Below are positions 1-5,692 of a stretch of 6,933 bases of DNA, piece after piece; within the stretch, counting starts at the first letter, position 1, and the number at the start of each line of letters is the position of its first letter. The position numbers were made by a program, and so were the translations under genes. This DNA is from Frankia sp. (lineage in GTDB: Bacteria > Actinomycetota > Actinomycetes > Frankiales > Frankiaceae): NCBI GenBank assembly GCA_019689615.1, contig JADGHD010000268.1:1-6933 (forward strand), given 5' to 3'. The notes below the pieces were generated by a model. It was not told where the DNA came from, did no database searches, and saw only the letters and a program-made list of their open reading frames with translations.

Positions 1-2
1 CG

Positions 3-1196
3 GGCGTCCCTGGCTCCGTCGGCAGCGGCGAGCCGCACTACCTCGAGCTGTCGCGGCCGGTGCCGCTCGACTGCGGCCGTGAGCTGTACCCGGTCCGGGT
101 GGCCTACGAGACCTACGGCACGCTCGCGCCCGGGCGCGACAACGTCATCCTGGTCTGCCACGCCCTCAGCGGCGACGCGCACGCGGCGGGTTACTCCAAG
201 AACCCGCCGGCGGAGAGCACCCGCGACGGATTCGGCGCCCAGGACCGCGACGGCTCGGCCGGCAAGGGGCTCGGCTGGTGGGACGGGATGATCGGCCCAG
301 GCAAGGCCTTCGACACCGACCGCTACTTCGTCGTCTGCACGAACCTGCTCGGCGGCTGCAGCGGGACGACCGGGCCGTCGTCGACGAACCCCGAGACCGG
401 CCGGCCGTACGGCTCGGACTTCCCCGTCATCACGGTGGCGGACATGGTCCGCACCGAACGCGCCTTTCTCGACGAGCTGGGCATCGAGCGGCTCGCGGCC
501 GTCGCCGGCGGCTCGCTCGGCGGGATGCAGGCGCTCGAGTGGGCCGTCCGGTATCCCGACCAGGTCGACTCGATCGTGGTGATCGCCAGCACGCACGCGC
601 TGGCGCCGCAGGGCGTGGCCTGGAACGCGATCGCCCGGGAGGCGATCCGCCGCGACCCCGGCTGGCAGGGCGGCCACTACTACGGCACCGGCCGTGAGCC
701 GAGCGCCGGCATGGGCCTGGCCCGCATGGTGGGGCATGTCACCTATCTGTCAGCGTCGGCGCTGGAGGCGAAGTTCGGCCGGCGGCTGCAGTTCTCCGAC
801 GACATCCGGTTCACGATCAACGAGCCGGAGTTCGAGGTCGAGAACTACCTGCGCCACCAGGCAAACTCGTTCGTCCGCCGGTTCGACGCGAACACCTACC
901 TCTACACGTCCCGGGCGCTGACCTACTTCGACCTCGCCCGCCAGCACGGCGGCGGGTCGCTGAACCGGGCACTTGCGGGCGTCTCGGCCAGGACGTTGCT
1001 CATCGCGTTCAGCTCGGACTGGCTGTACCCTCCGTCCGGGTCCCAGGAGATCGCGGACGCGCTGCGCCAGCTCGGCAAACCGGTCGAGCTGCACGTGATC
1101 GACGCACCGTACGGGCATGACTGCTTCCTGCTCGAGGAAGCGCGCCAGACCCCGATCATCCGCCGCTTCCTGGGCGAGGACCCGGCCGGCGAGTGA
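3..1196 (+). CDS. metX: Homoserine O-acetyltransferase MetX, 5'-truncated by the window edge
   Basis: This cytoplasmic alpha/beta-hydrolase-fold enzyme transfers an acyl group, normally acetyl from acetyl-CoA, to the hydroxyl of homoserine, the first committed step of methionine synthesis. The nucleophile-elbow motif GGSLGGMQALEW carries the catalytic Ser (codon 513-515). The Asp is in SSDWLYPP (1017-1019) and the His in YGHDCFLLEE (1116-1118), completing the triad. Other family blocks include YETYGTLAP, CHALSGDAHAAGY and LLGGCSGTTGPSSTNP. A GTG at 60 could be called as a start, but the frame stays open to base 3, and the residues upstream (SVGSGEPHYLELSRPVPLDCG) look like the normal MetX N-terminal strand, so the true start lies left of the window. 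About 398 residues are visible. The next gene is metY, which fits an acetyl-transfer role. Some MetX proteins use succinyl-CoA instead, and the triad does not tell the two apart. The GTTGP loop resembles the acetyl type, but this is not decisive. Confidence 0.95.
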   Translation, partial: GVPGSVGSGEPHYLELSRPVPLDCGRELYPVRVAYETYGTLAPGRDNVILVCHALSGDAHAAGYSKNPPAESTRDGFGAQDRDGSAGKGLGWWDGMIGPGKAFDTDRYFVVCTNLLGGCSGTTGPSSTNPETGRPYGSDFPVITVADMVRTERAFLDELGIERLAAVAGGSLGGMQALEWAVRYPDQVDSIVVIASTHALAPQGVAWNAIAREAIRRDPGWQGGHYYGTGREPSAGMGLARMVGHVTYLSASALEAKFGRRLQFSDDIRFTINEPEFEVENYLRHQANSFVRRFDANTYLYTSRALTYFDLARQHGGGSLNRALAGVSARTLLIAFSSDWLYPPSGSQEIADALRQLGKPVELHVIDAPYGHDCFLLEEARQTPIIRRFLGEDPAGE

Positions 1197-1233
1197 CGTC
1201 GCGGCAGCCGTCGAGCGAGTCGAGGAGCAGGGC

Positions 1234-1237
1234 GAGG
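1234..1237 (+). promoter_or_regulatory. Shine-Dalgarno supporting the downstream metY start
   Basis: GAGG lies 6 nt before GTG 1244, with a second GAGGAG at 1222-1227. This spacing is better than that of the GAGG at 1176-1179, which is 13 nt from the alternative GTG at 1193. It is the main reason for choosing the shorter MetY. Confidence 0.55.
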
Positions 1238-1243
1238 AATTTC

Positions 1244-2572
1244 GTGACCAACCAGATCCCCCGGGTCGAGCAGGCGCACGAGTTCGGGTTCGAGACCCGG
1301 CAGCTGCACGCCGGGCAGCGGCCCGACCCGAACACCGGCGCGCGGGCTGTGCCGATCTTCCAGACGACCAGCTACGTGTTCGAGGACCCGGAGTCGGCGG
1401 CGGCGTACTTCAACCTGCAGGAGTACGGCAACACCTATTCGCGGATCATGAACCCGACCGTCGCGGTGTTCGAGGAGCGGGTGGCCAACCTCGAGGGCGG
1501 CTGCGGCGCGGTGGCGTTCGCCAGCGGGATCGCCGCCCAGGCGTCCGCGCTGTTCACCCTGCTGGAGCCCGGCGACCACGTCGTGTCGTCCGCCGCGCTC
1601 TACGGCGGCACCGTGAACCAGCTCAAGCACCTGCTCCGCAAGATGAGCGTCGAGCTGACCTGGGTCGACCCCGACGACCCCGAGGAGTGGCGCAAGGCGG
1701 TCCGGCCGAACACCAAGGCCTTCTTCGCCGAGACGATCGGCAACCCCGCCGGGAACGTGCTCGACATCGAGACCGTGGCGAACATCGCCCACGAGCACGA
1801 GCTGCCGCTGATCGTCGACAACACGTTCGCCAGCCCGTACCTGTGCCGCCCGATCGAGTGGGGCGCCGACATCGTGATCCACTCGGCGACCAAGTTCATC
1901 GGCGGCCACGGCACGAGCATCGGCGGCGTCGTCGTCGAGTCCGGGACCTTCGACTGGTCCAACGGCAGGTTCCCCGTCGTCGCCGACCCCTCGCCGGCCT
2001 ACCACGGCCTGCGCTTCCACGAGACGTTCGGCACGTACGGCTATCTGATGAAGCTGCGGGCCGAGACCCTGCGCGACATCGGGGCCGCGATGTCCCCGTT
2101 CAATGCCTTCCTGTTCCTGCAGGGCCTGGAGACGCTGTCACTGCGGATGGAACGGCACGTCCAGAACGCGCTGGCCGTGGCGCGGTTCCTGGAGCAGCAC
2201 GAGCTCGCGTCCAACGTGACCTACCCCGGCCTGCCGAGCAGCCGCTACCGCCCGCTGGTGGAGAAGTACCTGCCGCGTGGTGCCGGCGCCGTGTTCTCGT
2301 TCGACTGCGCGGGCGGGCGGGCCGGCGGCCAGGAGCTCATCCGAGGCCTGACGCTGTGGTCCCACCTGGCGAACGTCGGCGACTCGAAGAGCCTGGTCAT
2401 CCACCCGGCCAGCACCACGCACCGCCAGCTGGGCGACGACGAGCTGCGGGCCGCCGGCGTCGGGCCGGGAACGGTGCGGCTGGCGGTGGGCACGGAGTCC
2501 GTCGCCGACCTGATCTGGGACCTGGAACAGGGCTTCGCGAACGTCGCCGCGCTGGCGACGGGAGGGCGGTAG
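1244..2572 (+). CDS. metY: O-acetylhomoserine sulfhydrylase (PLP-dependent, Cys/Met metabolism family)
   Basis: MetY condenses O-acetylhomoserine with sulfide to give homocysteine and acetate, the direct-sulfhydrylation route to methionine. It is a cytoplasmic fold-type I PLP enzyme, usually a homotetramer. Numbered from the GTG at 1244, the protein has 442 residues, normal for the family. Visible landmarks are Tyr65 and Arg67 in YSRIMNP (phosphate of PLP bound by the neighbouring subunit), the FASGIAAQ turn, Asp192 in IVDNTFASPY (pyridine nitrogen), Lys217 in HSATKFIGGHG (Schiff base) and Arg412 in VRLAVGTE (substrate carboxylate). Two starts compete. GTG 1193 overlaps the metX stop by 4 nt (GTGA), but its nearest GAGG lies 13 nt upstream and it would add 17 low-complexity residues. 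GTG 1244 has GAGG at 1234-1237 with 6-nt spacing, so I chose it. The gene is co-transcribed with metX and with the CoA-binding gene 7 nt downstream. Cystathionine gamma-synthase relatives share the motifs, but the length (those are usually about 380-400 residues) favours MetY. Confidence 0.94.
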   Translation: MTNQIPRVEQAHEFGFETRQLHAGQRPDPNTGARAVPIFQTTSYVFEDPESAAAYFNLQEYGNTYSRIMNPTVAVFEERVANLEGGCGAVAFASGIAAQASALFTLLEPGDHVVSSAALYGGTVNQLKHLLRKMSVELTWVDPDDPEEWRKAVRPNTKAFFAETIGNPAGNVLDIETVANIAHEHELPLIVDNTFASPYLCRPIEWGADIVIHSATKFIGGHGTSIGGVVVESGTFDWSNGRFPVVADPSPAYHGLRFHETFGTYGYLMKLRAETLRDIGAAMSPFNAFLFLQGLETLSLRMERHVQNALAVARFLEQHELASNVTYPGLPSSRYRPLVEKYLPRGAGAVFSFDCAGGRAGGQELIRGLTLWSHLANVGDSKSLVIHPASTTHRQLGDDELRAAGVGPGTVRLAVGTESVADLIWDLEQGFANVAALATGGR

Positions 2573-2579
2573 CACGCCG

Positions 2580-3095
2580 ATGACCGAGCTTGAGCACCTC
2601 GACGACCTGACGACCCAGGTTCCGTCCCGCTACCAGGACCCGTTGACGATCCAGCGGGTCCTCCACAACGCGCGGACGGTCGCCGTCGTCGGCATGTCCG
2701 GCAACGAGCTGCGCGCCAGCTACTTCGTCGGCTACTACCTCAAGCGGCACGGCTACCGGGTGATCCCGGTCAACCCCCGCGAGACCGAGATCCTCGGCGA
2801 GACCTGCTACCCGAGCCTGACCGACGTGCCGGTGCCCGTGGACATCGTCGACGTCTTCCGCGCCCCGGCCGCCCTGCCAGGCATCGCCCGCGAAGCGGTC
2901 GCGATCAGGGCCGGCACCCTCTGGTGCCAGTTCGGCGTGATCAACGAGGAGGGCGCGCGCATCGCCGAGGAAGGCGGCCTGACGGTGGTCGTGGACCGCT
3001 GCCTAAAGATCGAGCACGCCCGCTACCTCGGCCGCATGCACTGGCTCGGCTTCAACACCCAGCGCATCACCTCCGTCCGCACGGGTCTGCAGTAG
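2580..3095 (+). CDS. CoA-binding domain protein (CoA_binding_2/YccU-like), third gene of the methionine operon
   Basis: This 171-residue protein is a single Rossmann-type CoA-binding domain, related to the CoA-binding part of succinyl-CoA synthetase alpha. The pattern is nearly complete: VAVVGMSGNELRAS (residues 34-47, first strand, glycine turn and conserved Arg45), GYRVIPVNP (58-66), EILGETCYPSL (70-80), VDIVDVFRAP (87-96), LWCQFGVINEEG (114-125) and VVVDRCLKIEH (136-146). No transmembrane segment or signal peptide is seen. The length fits the stand-alone family. The ATG lies 7 nt after the metY stop. A GGGAGGG at 2560-2566 is the only SD-like match and is 13 nt from the ATG, a little far, so translation may be coupled to metY. 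The exact function of these proteins is not established. The operon position suggests sensing or handling CoA or an acyl-CoA linked to MetX, which is inference. I see no catalytic residues that would make it a ligase. Confidence 0.9.
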   Translation: MTELEHLDDLTTQVPSRYQDPLTIQRVLHNARTVAVVGMSGNELRASYFVGYYLKRHGYRVIPVNPRETEILGETCYPSLTDVPVPVDIVDVFRAPAALPGIAREAVAIRAGTLWCQFGVINEEGARIAEEGGLTVVVDRCLKIEHARYLGRMHWLGFNTQRITSVRTGLQ

Positions 3096-3111
3096 GACCG
3101 CCGCGGGCCGG

Positions 3112-3145
3112 CCGGCACGCGACGGGCCGTCCTGTCGCGCGCCGG
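3112..3145 (+). terminator. Strong hairpin ending the metX-metY-CoA-binding operon
   Basis: Arms at 3112-3123 (CCGGCACGCGAC) and 3134-3145 (GTCGCGCGCCGG) pair over 12 positions with one A-C mismatch. The GGG at 3124-3126 can pair further with CCT at 3131-3133 (one G-U pair), leaving a 4-nt loop. It starts 17 nt after the stop codon of the CoA-binding gene. There is no U-tract, as is common for actinobacterial terminators. Confidence 0.6.
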
Positions 3146-3154
3146 GCTGGCGGA

Positions 3155-3198
3155 CTGCCTGTTCGTGGAGCGGGCGGCTGCCTGATCGTGGAGCTGGC
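3155..3198. repeat. Imperfect 21-nt tandem direct repeat
   Basis: Copies at 3155-3175 and 3178-3198 match at 19 of 21 positions. The shared parts are CTGCCTG, TCGTGGAGC and GGC, with differences at position 8 (T/A) and position 18 (G/T). The period is 23 nt. The repeat sits between the operon terminator and the next gene. It could be a slippage product or a paired protein-binding site, and nothing in the sequence decides between them. Confidence 0.45.
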
Positions 3199-3209
3199 CG
3201 CGGGCGTGG

Positions 3210-3256
3210 GGCTCCGGCCGCGGATCCTGGAGTCGCCGGAGCCGGCGCGGTGTTTT
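3210..3256 (+). terminator. Second hairpin with a short T-run in the same intergenic region
   Basis: A perfect 9-bp inverted repeat, GGCTCCGGC (3210-3218) and GCCGGAGCC (3235-3243), encloses a 16-nt loop with a GGATCC core. A TTTT run follows at 3253-3256, 9 nt after the stem. This may be a backup terminator or a protein-binding palindrome. The large loop and the gap before the T-run lower the confidence. Confidence 0.35.
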
Positions 3257-3308
3257 GACCGGTAGCGTGCGGATTAGCCGGCTCTGGCCCGAACGTGTTG
3301 CATTGCGG

Positions 3309-3338
3309 TTGCTATGGCGCAGATCGGGTAGAGATAGT
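3309..3338 (+). promoter_or_regulatory. Candidate promoter for a leaderless lipoprotein mRNA
   Basis: TTGCTA (3309-3314) and GATAGT (3333-3338), spaced 18 nt apart, each match 4 of 6 positions of the -35 and -10 consensus. The ATG begins 6 nt after the end of the -10, just where transcription would start. There is no Shine-Dalgarno sequence before the ATG, only GTAGAGA. Confidence 0.35.
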
Positions 3339-3343
3339 GGCGT

Positions 3344-3871
3344 ATGCTGATCACGCTGAGACGCATGGCGCCAGTGGCCGCCGCATGCGCACTCACGGCC
3401 GCTGTCGCCATCGCCTGCGGAAGCGGTCCGGACGAGGACCAGACCCGCCTGTCCGTCACATCACCGCCCGCCTCCGCGAGCCGGACGGCGACCACCACTC
3501 CGTCGCCGTCGACCACAGCGACGGTGACCCCGGTGGCGTCCGGCGCGCCAGCGGCGCCGCCGGCAGGGAAGGTCCCACAACCGCCCGCCCCGGCGGTCAC
3601 GACCCAGGCTCCGCCCGCGCCGACCACCCAGGCCGCGCCGCCACCGGCGGCACCACCACCCGCGCCGCAGCCGCCGCCCGCGGAGCCGGCGCCGCCAGCG
3701 CCCAACCCGCCGGCGCCGCAGCCTCCGCCCCAGGAGAACCCCGCGCCCGCACCCGTGCACTACCGGAACTGCACCGAGGTCCGCGCTGCCGGCGCCGCGC
3801 CGATCCGGGTCGGCGACCCAGGCTATTCACGCGATCTGGACCGAGACGGCGACGGCGTCGCCTGCGAGTAA
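3344..3871 (+). CDS. Secreted lipoprotein with proline-rich stalk and C-terminal Excalibur domain
   Basis: The protein has 175 residues in three parts. Residues 1-24 are a signal peptide: LRRM positive patch, hydrophobic AAACALTAAVAIA, then a lipobox-like AIAC with Cys25 as the likely lipidated residue, although Ala at -3 is less usual than Leu. Residues 30-137 are a Thr/Pro/Ala-rich linker, turning into PPAP-type repeats, that could span the cell wall. Residues 139-175 are an Excalibur domain: HYRNCTEVRAAGAAPIRVGD followed by a DRDGDGVACE loop with Asp166, Asp168 and Asp170 as expected calcium ligands and Cys143/Cys174 as a likely disulfide. Excalibur domains occur in extracellular actinobacterial and firmicute proteins, often beside nucleases, but here there is no other catalytic domain. 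It is probably an outer-membrane-facing anchor or calcium-binding cell-wall protein, and its role is unknown. ATG 3344 is preferred over the in-frame ATG 3365 because the later start would lose the Arg pair needed for export. It appears to be monocistronic, with hairpins on both sides. Confidence 0.85.
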   Translation: MLITLRRMAPVAAACALTAAVAIACGSGPDEDQTRLSVTSPPASASRTATTTPSPSTTATVTPVASGAPAAPPAGKVPQPPAPAVTTQAPPAPTTQAAPPPAAPPPAPQPPPAEPAPPAPNPPAPQPPPQENPAPAPVHYRNCTEVRAAGAAPIRVGDPGYSRDLDRDGDGVACE

Positions 3872-3891
3872 CTCAGGGTTTTCGGGGGAGC

Positions 3892-3945
3892 CCGCCCCGG
3901 GCGCGAACGACCGCTCGGGGCGGCACCGAGCCCAGGCGCTCTTTT
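3892..3945 (+). terminator. Terminator after the Excalibur lipoprotein gene
   Basis: CCGCCCCGGGCG (3892-3903) pairs with CGCTCGGGGCGG (3912-3923), 12 bp including one G-U, around an 8-nt loop. A small second stem GAGC (3928-3931)/GCTC (3938-3941) is followed directly by TTTT (3942-3945). It begins 20 nt after the stop codon. The rest of this 180-nt gap holds nothing else I recognise except the -10-like site described separately. Confidence 0.55.
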
Positions 3946-4039
3946 CGTCGGCCCCTTCCCGCTCGTCGGCGAGGCCGAGGTACTCCGGTAAAGGCACGGG
4001 CGCTCCGGGCGATCTGGTCGGTCCAGCCTCCCGTCGGCG

Positions 4040-4045
4040 TTAAAT
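4040..4045 (+). promoter_or_regulatory. Candidate -10 for a leaderless mRNA of the Trp-rich protein gene
   Basis: TTAAAT, an AT-rich hexamer in a very GC-rich setting, ends 6 nt before GTG 4052, putting the expected transcription start on the start codon. No good -35 is visible at 16-18 nt upstream. Confidence 0.3.
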
Positions 4046-4051
4046 GCAGGC

Positions 4052-4789
4052 GTGGGAGAACCTTCCTTTGCCGTCGGCGAGCTCTCGGTGGTCACCGATG
4101 TGAGTCCCGCGGACTGGGTCGTCGCGGGCACGATTGGCGACTGGGGCACGATCGGCTCCCTGCTGCCGGCGGGCTTTGCCGCCTACGCCCGCGTCCTCCA
4201 CCCGGCCGGTCTGGGCGAAAGGGCGGTCAGCTGGGCCGAGGTGGCCCGCGGCAACGGTCGCGTCGCTCACCCGGCGATGGAGTGGGCCGCTATCGCCGAC
4301 TCGTCGCGACACCCGCGGGGCGCCACCCAGCCCGGGCTGTGGGACGCCGAGCCCACGCAGGGCTCTCTCCCCGTGCCCCAGGCGGCTCGGCTCGCCCACC
4401 TGCTCGCCCGGCATACCACCACGGCCGACCGCTGCTGGTTCGCCGTGTGGGACGGATTCGGGGCGCTCGCGGTGCCCACTGCGGGGATACCGAAGGTTCA
4501 CCTGCCGGGCCGCGACATGGTCCTGCTGACGGGCCCGCTGTCCGCGGTGACCACCTCGCTGGCACATCCGCCGTGGGATCAGCGGGCCAGCCTGTGGTGG
4601 CCGGATGACCGCGCCTGGTGCGTGGCCACCGACGTCGACCTCATGAGCACCTACCTGGGCGGCAGCCAGGGCTGCGTCGACGACCTGACGGGCGACGACC
4701 AGCTCGAGGCCATGCCCGTTCCCCTGGACCAGCGGGTCACCTGGGACAGCGACGAGGTCAACCCGCTGCCACCGCACCCGCCGAGCTGA
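4052..4789 (+). CDS. Conserved-looking tryptophan-rich protein of unknown function
   Basis: I do not recognise a named family. The 245-residue product has no signal peptide, membrane segment or nucleotide-binding motif, so it is probably cytoplasmic. It has 12 tryptophans, many in motif-like blocks: PADWVVAGTIGDWGTIGSLL (20-38), CWFAVWDGFG (128-137), WWPDDRAWCVATDVDL (182-197), STYLGGSQGC (199-208) and WDSDEVNP (231-238). From memory, similar WWP-D-RAWCVATDVD-STYVGG endings occur in hypothetical proteins of other actinomycetes, but I cannot check this here. The coding case rests on strong third-position GC, ordinary amino-acid composition and a clean stop. GTG 4052 is the first possible start, since the frame is closed at 3989 and has no ATG, GTG or TTG before it. 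CAGG at 4047-4050 is too close to act as a normal SD. GTG 4088 is an alternative start. The gene ends 9 nt from the tail of the convergent reductase gene. The same region carries an antisense open frame of equal length, which I take as a shadow. Confidence 0.75.
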   Translation: MGEPSFAVGELSVVTDVSPADWVVAGTIGDWGTIGSLLPAGFAAYARVLHPAGLGERAVSWAEVARGNGRVAHPAMEWAAIADSSRHPRGATQPGLWDAEPTQGSLPVPQAARLAHLLARHTTTADRCWFAVWDGFGALAVPTAGIPKVHLPGRDMVLLTGPLSAVTTSLAHPPWDQRASLWWPDDRAWCVATDVDLMSTYLGGSQGCVDDLTGDDQLEAMPVPLDQRVTWDSDEVNPLPPHPPS

Positions 4790-4806
4790 CCCCGACGGTC
4801 AGCTCG
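4782..4806. terminator. Bidirectional terminator containing both convergent stop codons
   Basis: CGAGCTGACC (4782-4791) and GGTCAGCTCG (4797-4806) form a perfect 10-bp inverted repeat around the 5-nt loop CCGAC. The TGA of the + strand gene (4787-4789) and the TGA of the - strand reductase (read from 4801 to 4799) lie at mirrored places in the two arms, so both reading frames end in the codons AGC TGA. There is no U-tract on either side. Confidence 0.6.
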
Positions 4807-5641
4807 CGGCCGCGGCGAGGTCGAGGCGACCCGTCGAGATTCCGGCGACCACGCCGCCGTCGACGAGCAGGTCGGTCCCGGTGATGAACGAGGCCGCATC
4901 CGACAGCAGGAACTGCGCGGCGGCCGCGATGTCGTCCGGTGTGCCAAGCCGGCCGGTCGGGGAGGCGGTGACCATGGCGCGCATGACCGTGCCGGACTCG
5001 CCCGCGAGTTCCTGCTGACCCATCGCCGTGGAGATGACGCCGGGACTGATCGAGTTGATCCGCGCGCCTCGCGCGCCCCAGGAGACGCTCGCGGCCCGCA
5101 CCCGCAGCTGGTTGGCGCGCTTGGCGAAGGCGTACGCGTGTCCCGCGTTCAGGAACGCGTCCACCGCCGTGATCGGCAGATCCAGCAGCTCCGCGGTCGG
5201 GGCGTTGGCAAGCTGCGCCTCCTGCTCGGAGGGCAGCGGAGGAAGCATGTAGCCGGACATGCTCGAGATGGCCACGCCCGCCCCGCCCGCAGCGACGACC
5301 TCGCCGAACGCGTCGAGCACGAGCGCGGTACCGAGCAGGTCGACGTTCAGGATCGCCTCGGTCGGCGCCTGGGTGGGGGAGACGCCGGCGGTGTGCACCA
5401 CGCCCCGAACCGGCCCGAGCGCCGCGGCCGCCTTCGCGAGGGCCTCAACGGACTCCCGCGACGACACGTCCACGACCTGGGCCGTCACCTGCTGGCCCTC
5501 GGCGCCCAGGGTCTCGGCGACCGCGTTCAGCGCCGTCTGGTTGTAGTCGGCCAGCAGCACGGCCTTGCCGGAACCAACCCGTCGAACCACGGCGACGCCC
5601 ATGCCACCGGCACCGATGACCACAAGAACCTCGTTCGGCAC
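4799..5641 (-). CDS. Short-chain dehydrogenase/reductase (SDR family), probably NAD-dependent
   Basis: This 280-residue cytoplasmic Rossmann-fold oxidoreductase would reduce or oxidise a carbonyl/alcohol substrate that the sequence does not reveal. From GTG 5641: VVIGAGGMG (7-15) is the nucleotide-binding glycine motif in a GxGGxG form. Asp32 in LLADYN, at the end of strand 2, favours NAD over NADP. Asp58 in VVDVSS probably contacts adenine. HTAG (83-86) replaces the usual NNAG. Ser127 in ISSMSG and Tyr170/Lys174 in YAFAK form the catalytic set. ISPGVISTAMG and TGTDLLVDGGV are typical C-terminal blocks. Ser and Tyr are 43 residues apart rather than about 13, because of an insertion (near 131-165) that would lie over the active site. 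The frame stays open upstream to 5821, but GTG 5641 has GGGGAG 8 nt upstream and begins right at the first strand, so I chose it. It is monocistronic, with its own promoter and inverted repeat. Confidence 0.92.
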   Translation of the reverse strand: MPNEVLVVIGAGGMGVAVVRRVGSGKAVLLADYNQTALNAVAETLGAEGQQVTAQVVDVSSRESVEALAKAAAALGPVRGVVHTAGVSPTQAPTEAILNVDLLGTALVLDAFGEVVAAGGAGVAISSMSGYMLPPLPSEQEAQLANAPTAELLDLPITAVDAFLNAGHAYAFAKRANQLRVRAASVSWGARGARINSISPGVISTAMGQQELAGESGTVMRAMVTASPTGRLGTPDDIAAAAQFLLSDAASFITGTDLLVDGGVVAGISTGRLDLAAAAS

Positions 5642-5649
5642 GACCTGAA

Positions 5650-5655
5650 CTCCCC
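5650..5655 (-). promoter_or_regulatory. Shine-Dalgarno of the SDR gene
   Basis: GGGGAG read on the - strand, ending about 8-9 nt before GTG 5641. It fixes the start against longer open-frame alternatives that lack any such site. Confidence 0.65.
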
Positions 5656-5666
5656 ACTCTCCATTT

Positions 5667-5683
5667 CGAGACGATGAGTCTCG
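5667..5683. promoter_or_regulatory. Perfect inverted repeat at the SDR transcript start, possible operator
   Basis: CGAGAC-GATGA-GTCTCG gives 6-bp perfect arms with a 5-nt spacer. It lies 10-26 nt downstream of the -10 hexamer, covering roughly the first 20 nt of the predicted leader. It could be a repressor operator (TetR-type sites often sit here) or a small hairpin in the 5' leader. The flanking CTCC and GGAG could extend the fold around a 4-nt bulge. Confidence 0.45.
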
Positions 5684-5692
5684 GGAGCGGAG

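Noticed and set aside
60..62. GTG as the real start of metX
   Set aside because: The frame is open to the window edge and the upstream residues look like the normal MetX N-terminus. No SD is seen before 60.
923..2020. 365-codon open frame on the - strand across the end of metX and most of metY
   Set aside because: It lies antisense to two well-supported genes. Its translation is Val/Arg/Gly/Asp-rich with no domain, as expected from high third-position GC.
3255..3260. TTGACC as a -35 box for the lipoprotein gene
   Set aside because: No -10-like hexamer occurs 16-19 nt downstream (CCGGCT there), so it does not make a promoter on its own.
3274..3705. Glycine-rich - strand open frame resembling a PE_PGRS-like protein
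   Set aside because: The Gly/Ala richness is the antisense of the Pro/Ala codons of the lipoprotein stalk. There is no start signal.
3590..3745. Short CCG/CCC-rich repeats as a DNA repeat or CRISPR-like array
   Set aside because: They are codon-level repeats of the PPAP stalk with no constant repeat-spacer structure.
3295..4608. 437-codon open frame on the + strand spanning the lipoprotein gene and half of the Trp-rich gene
   Set aside because: It is Arg/Gly-rich low-complexity sequence, crosses a strong terminator, and is out of frame with two better-supported genes.
4040..4777. 245-codon - strand open frame mirroring the Trp-rich gene
   Set aside because: The + strand product has coherent motif blocks and normal composition, while the antisense one does not. 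The shared length is a by-product of GC-biased codons.
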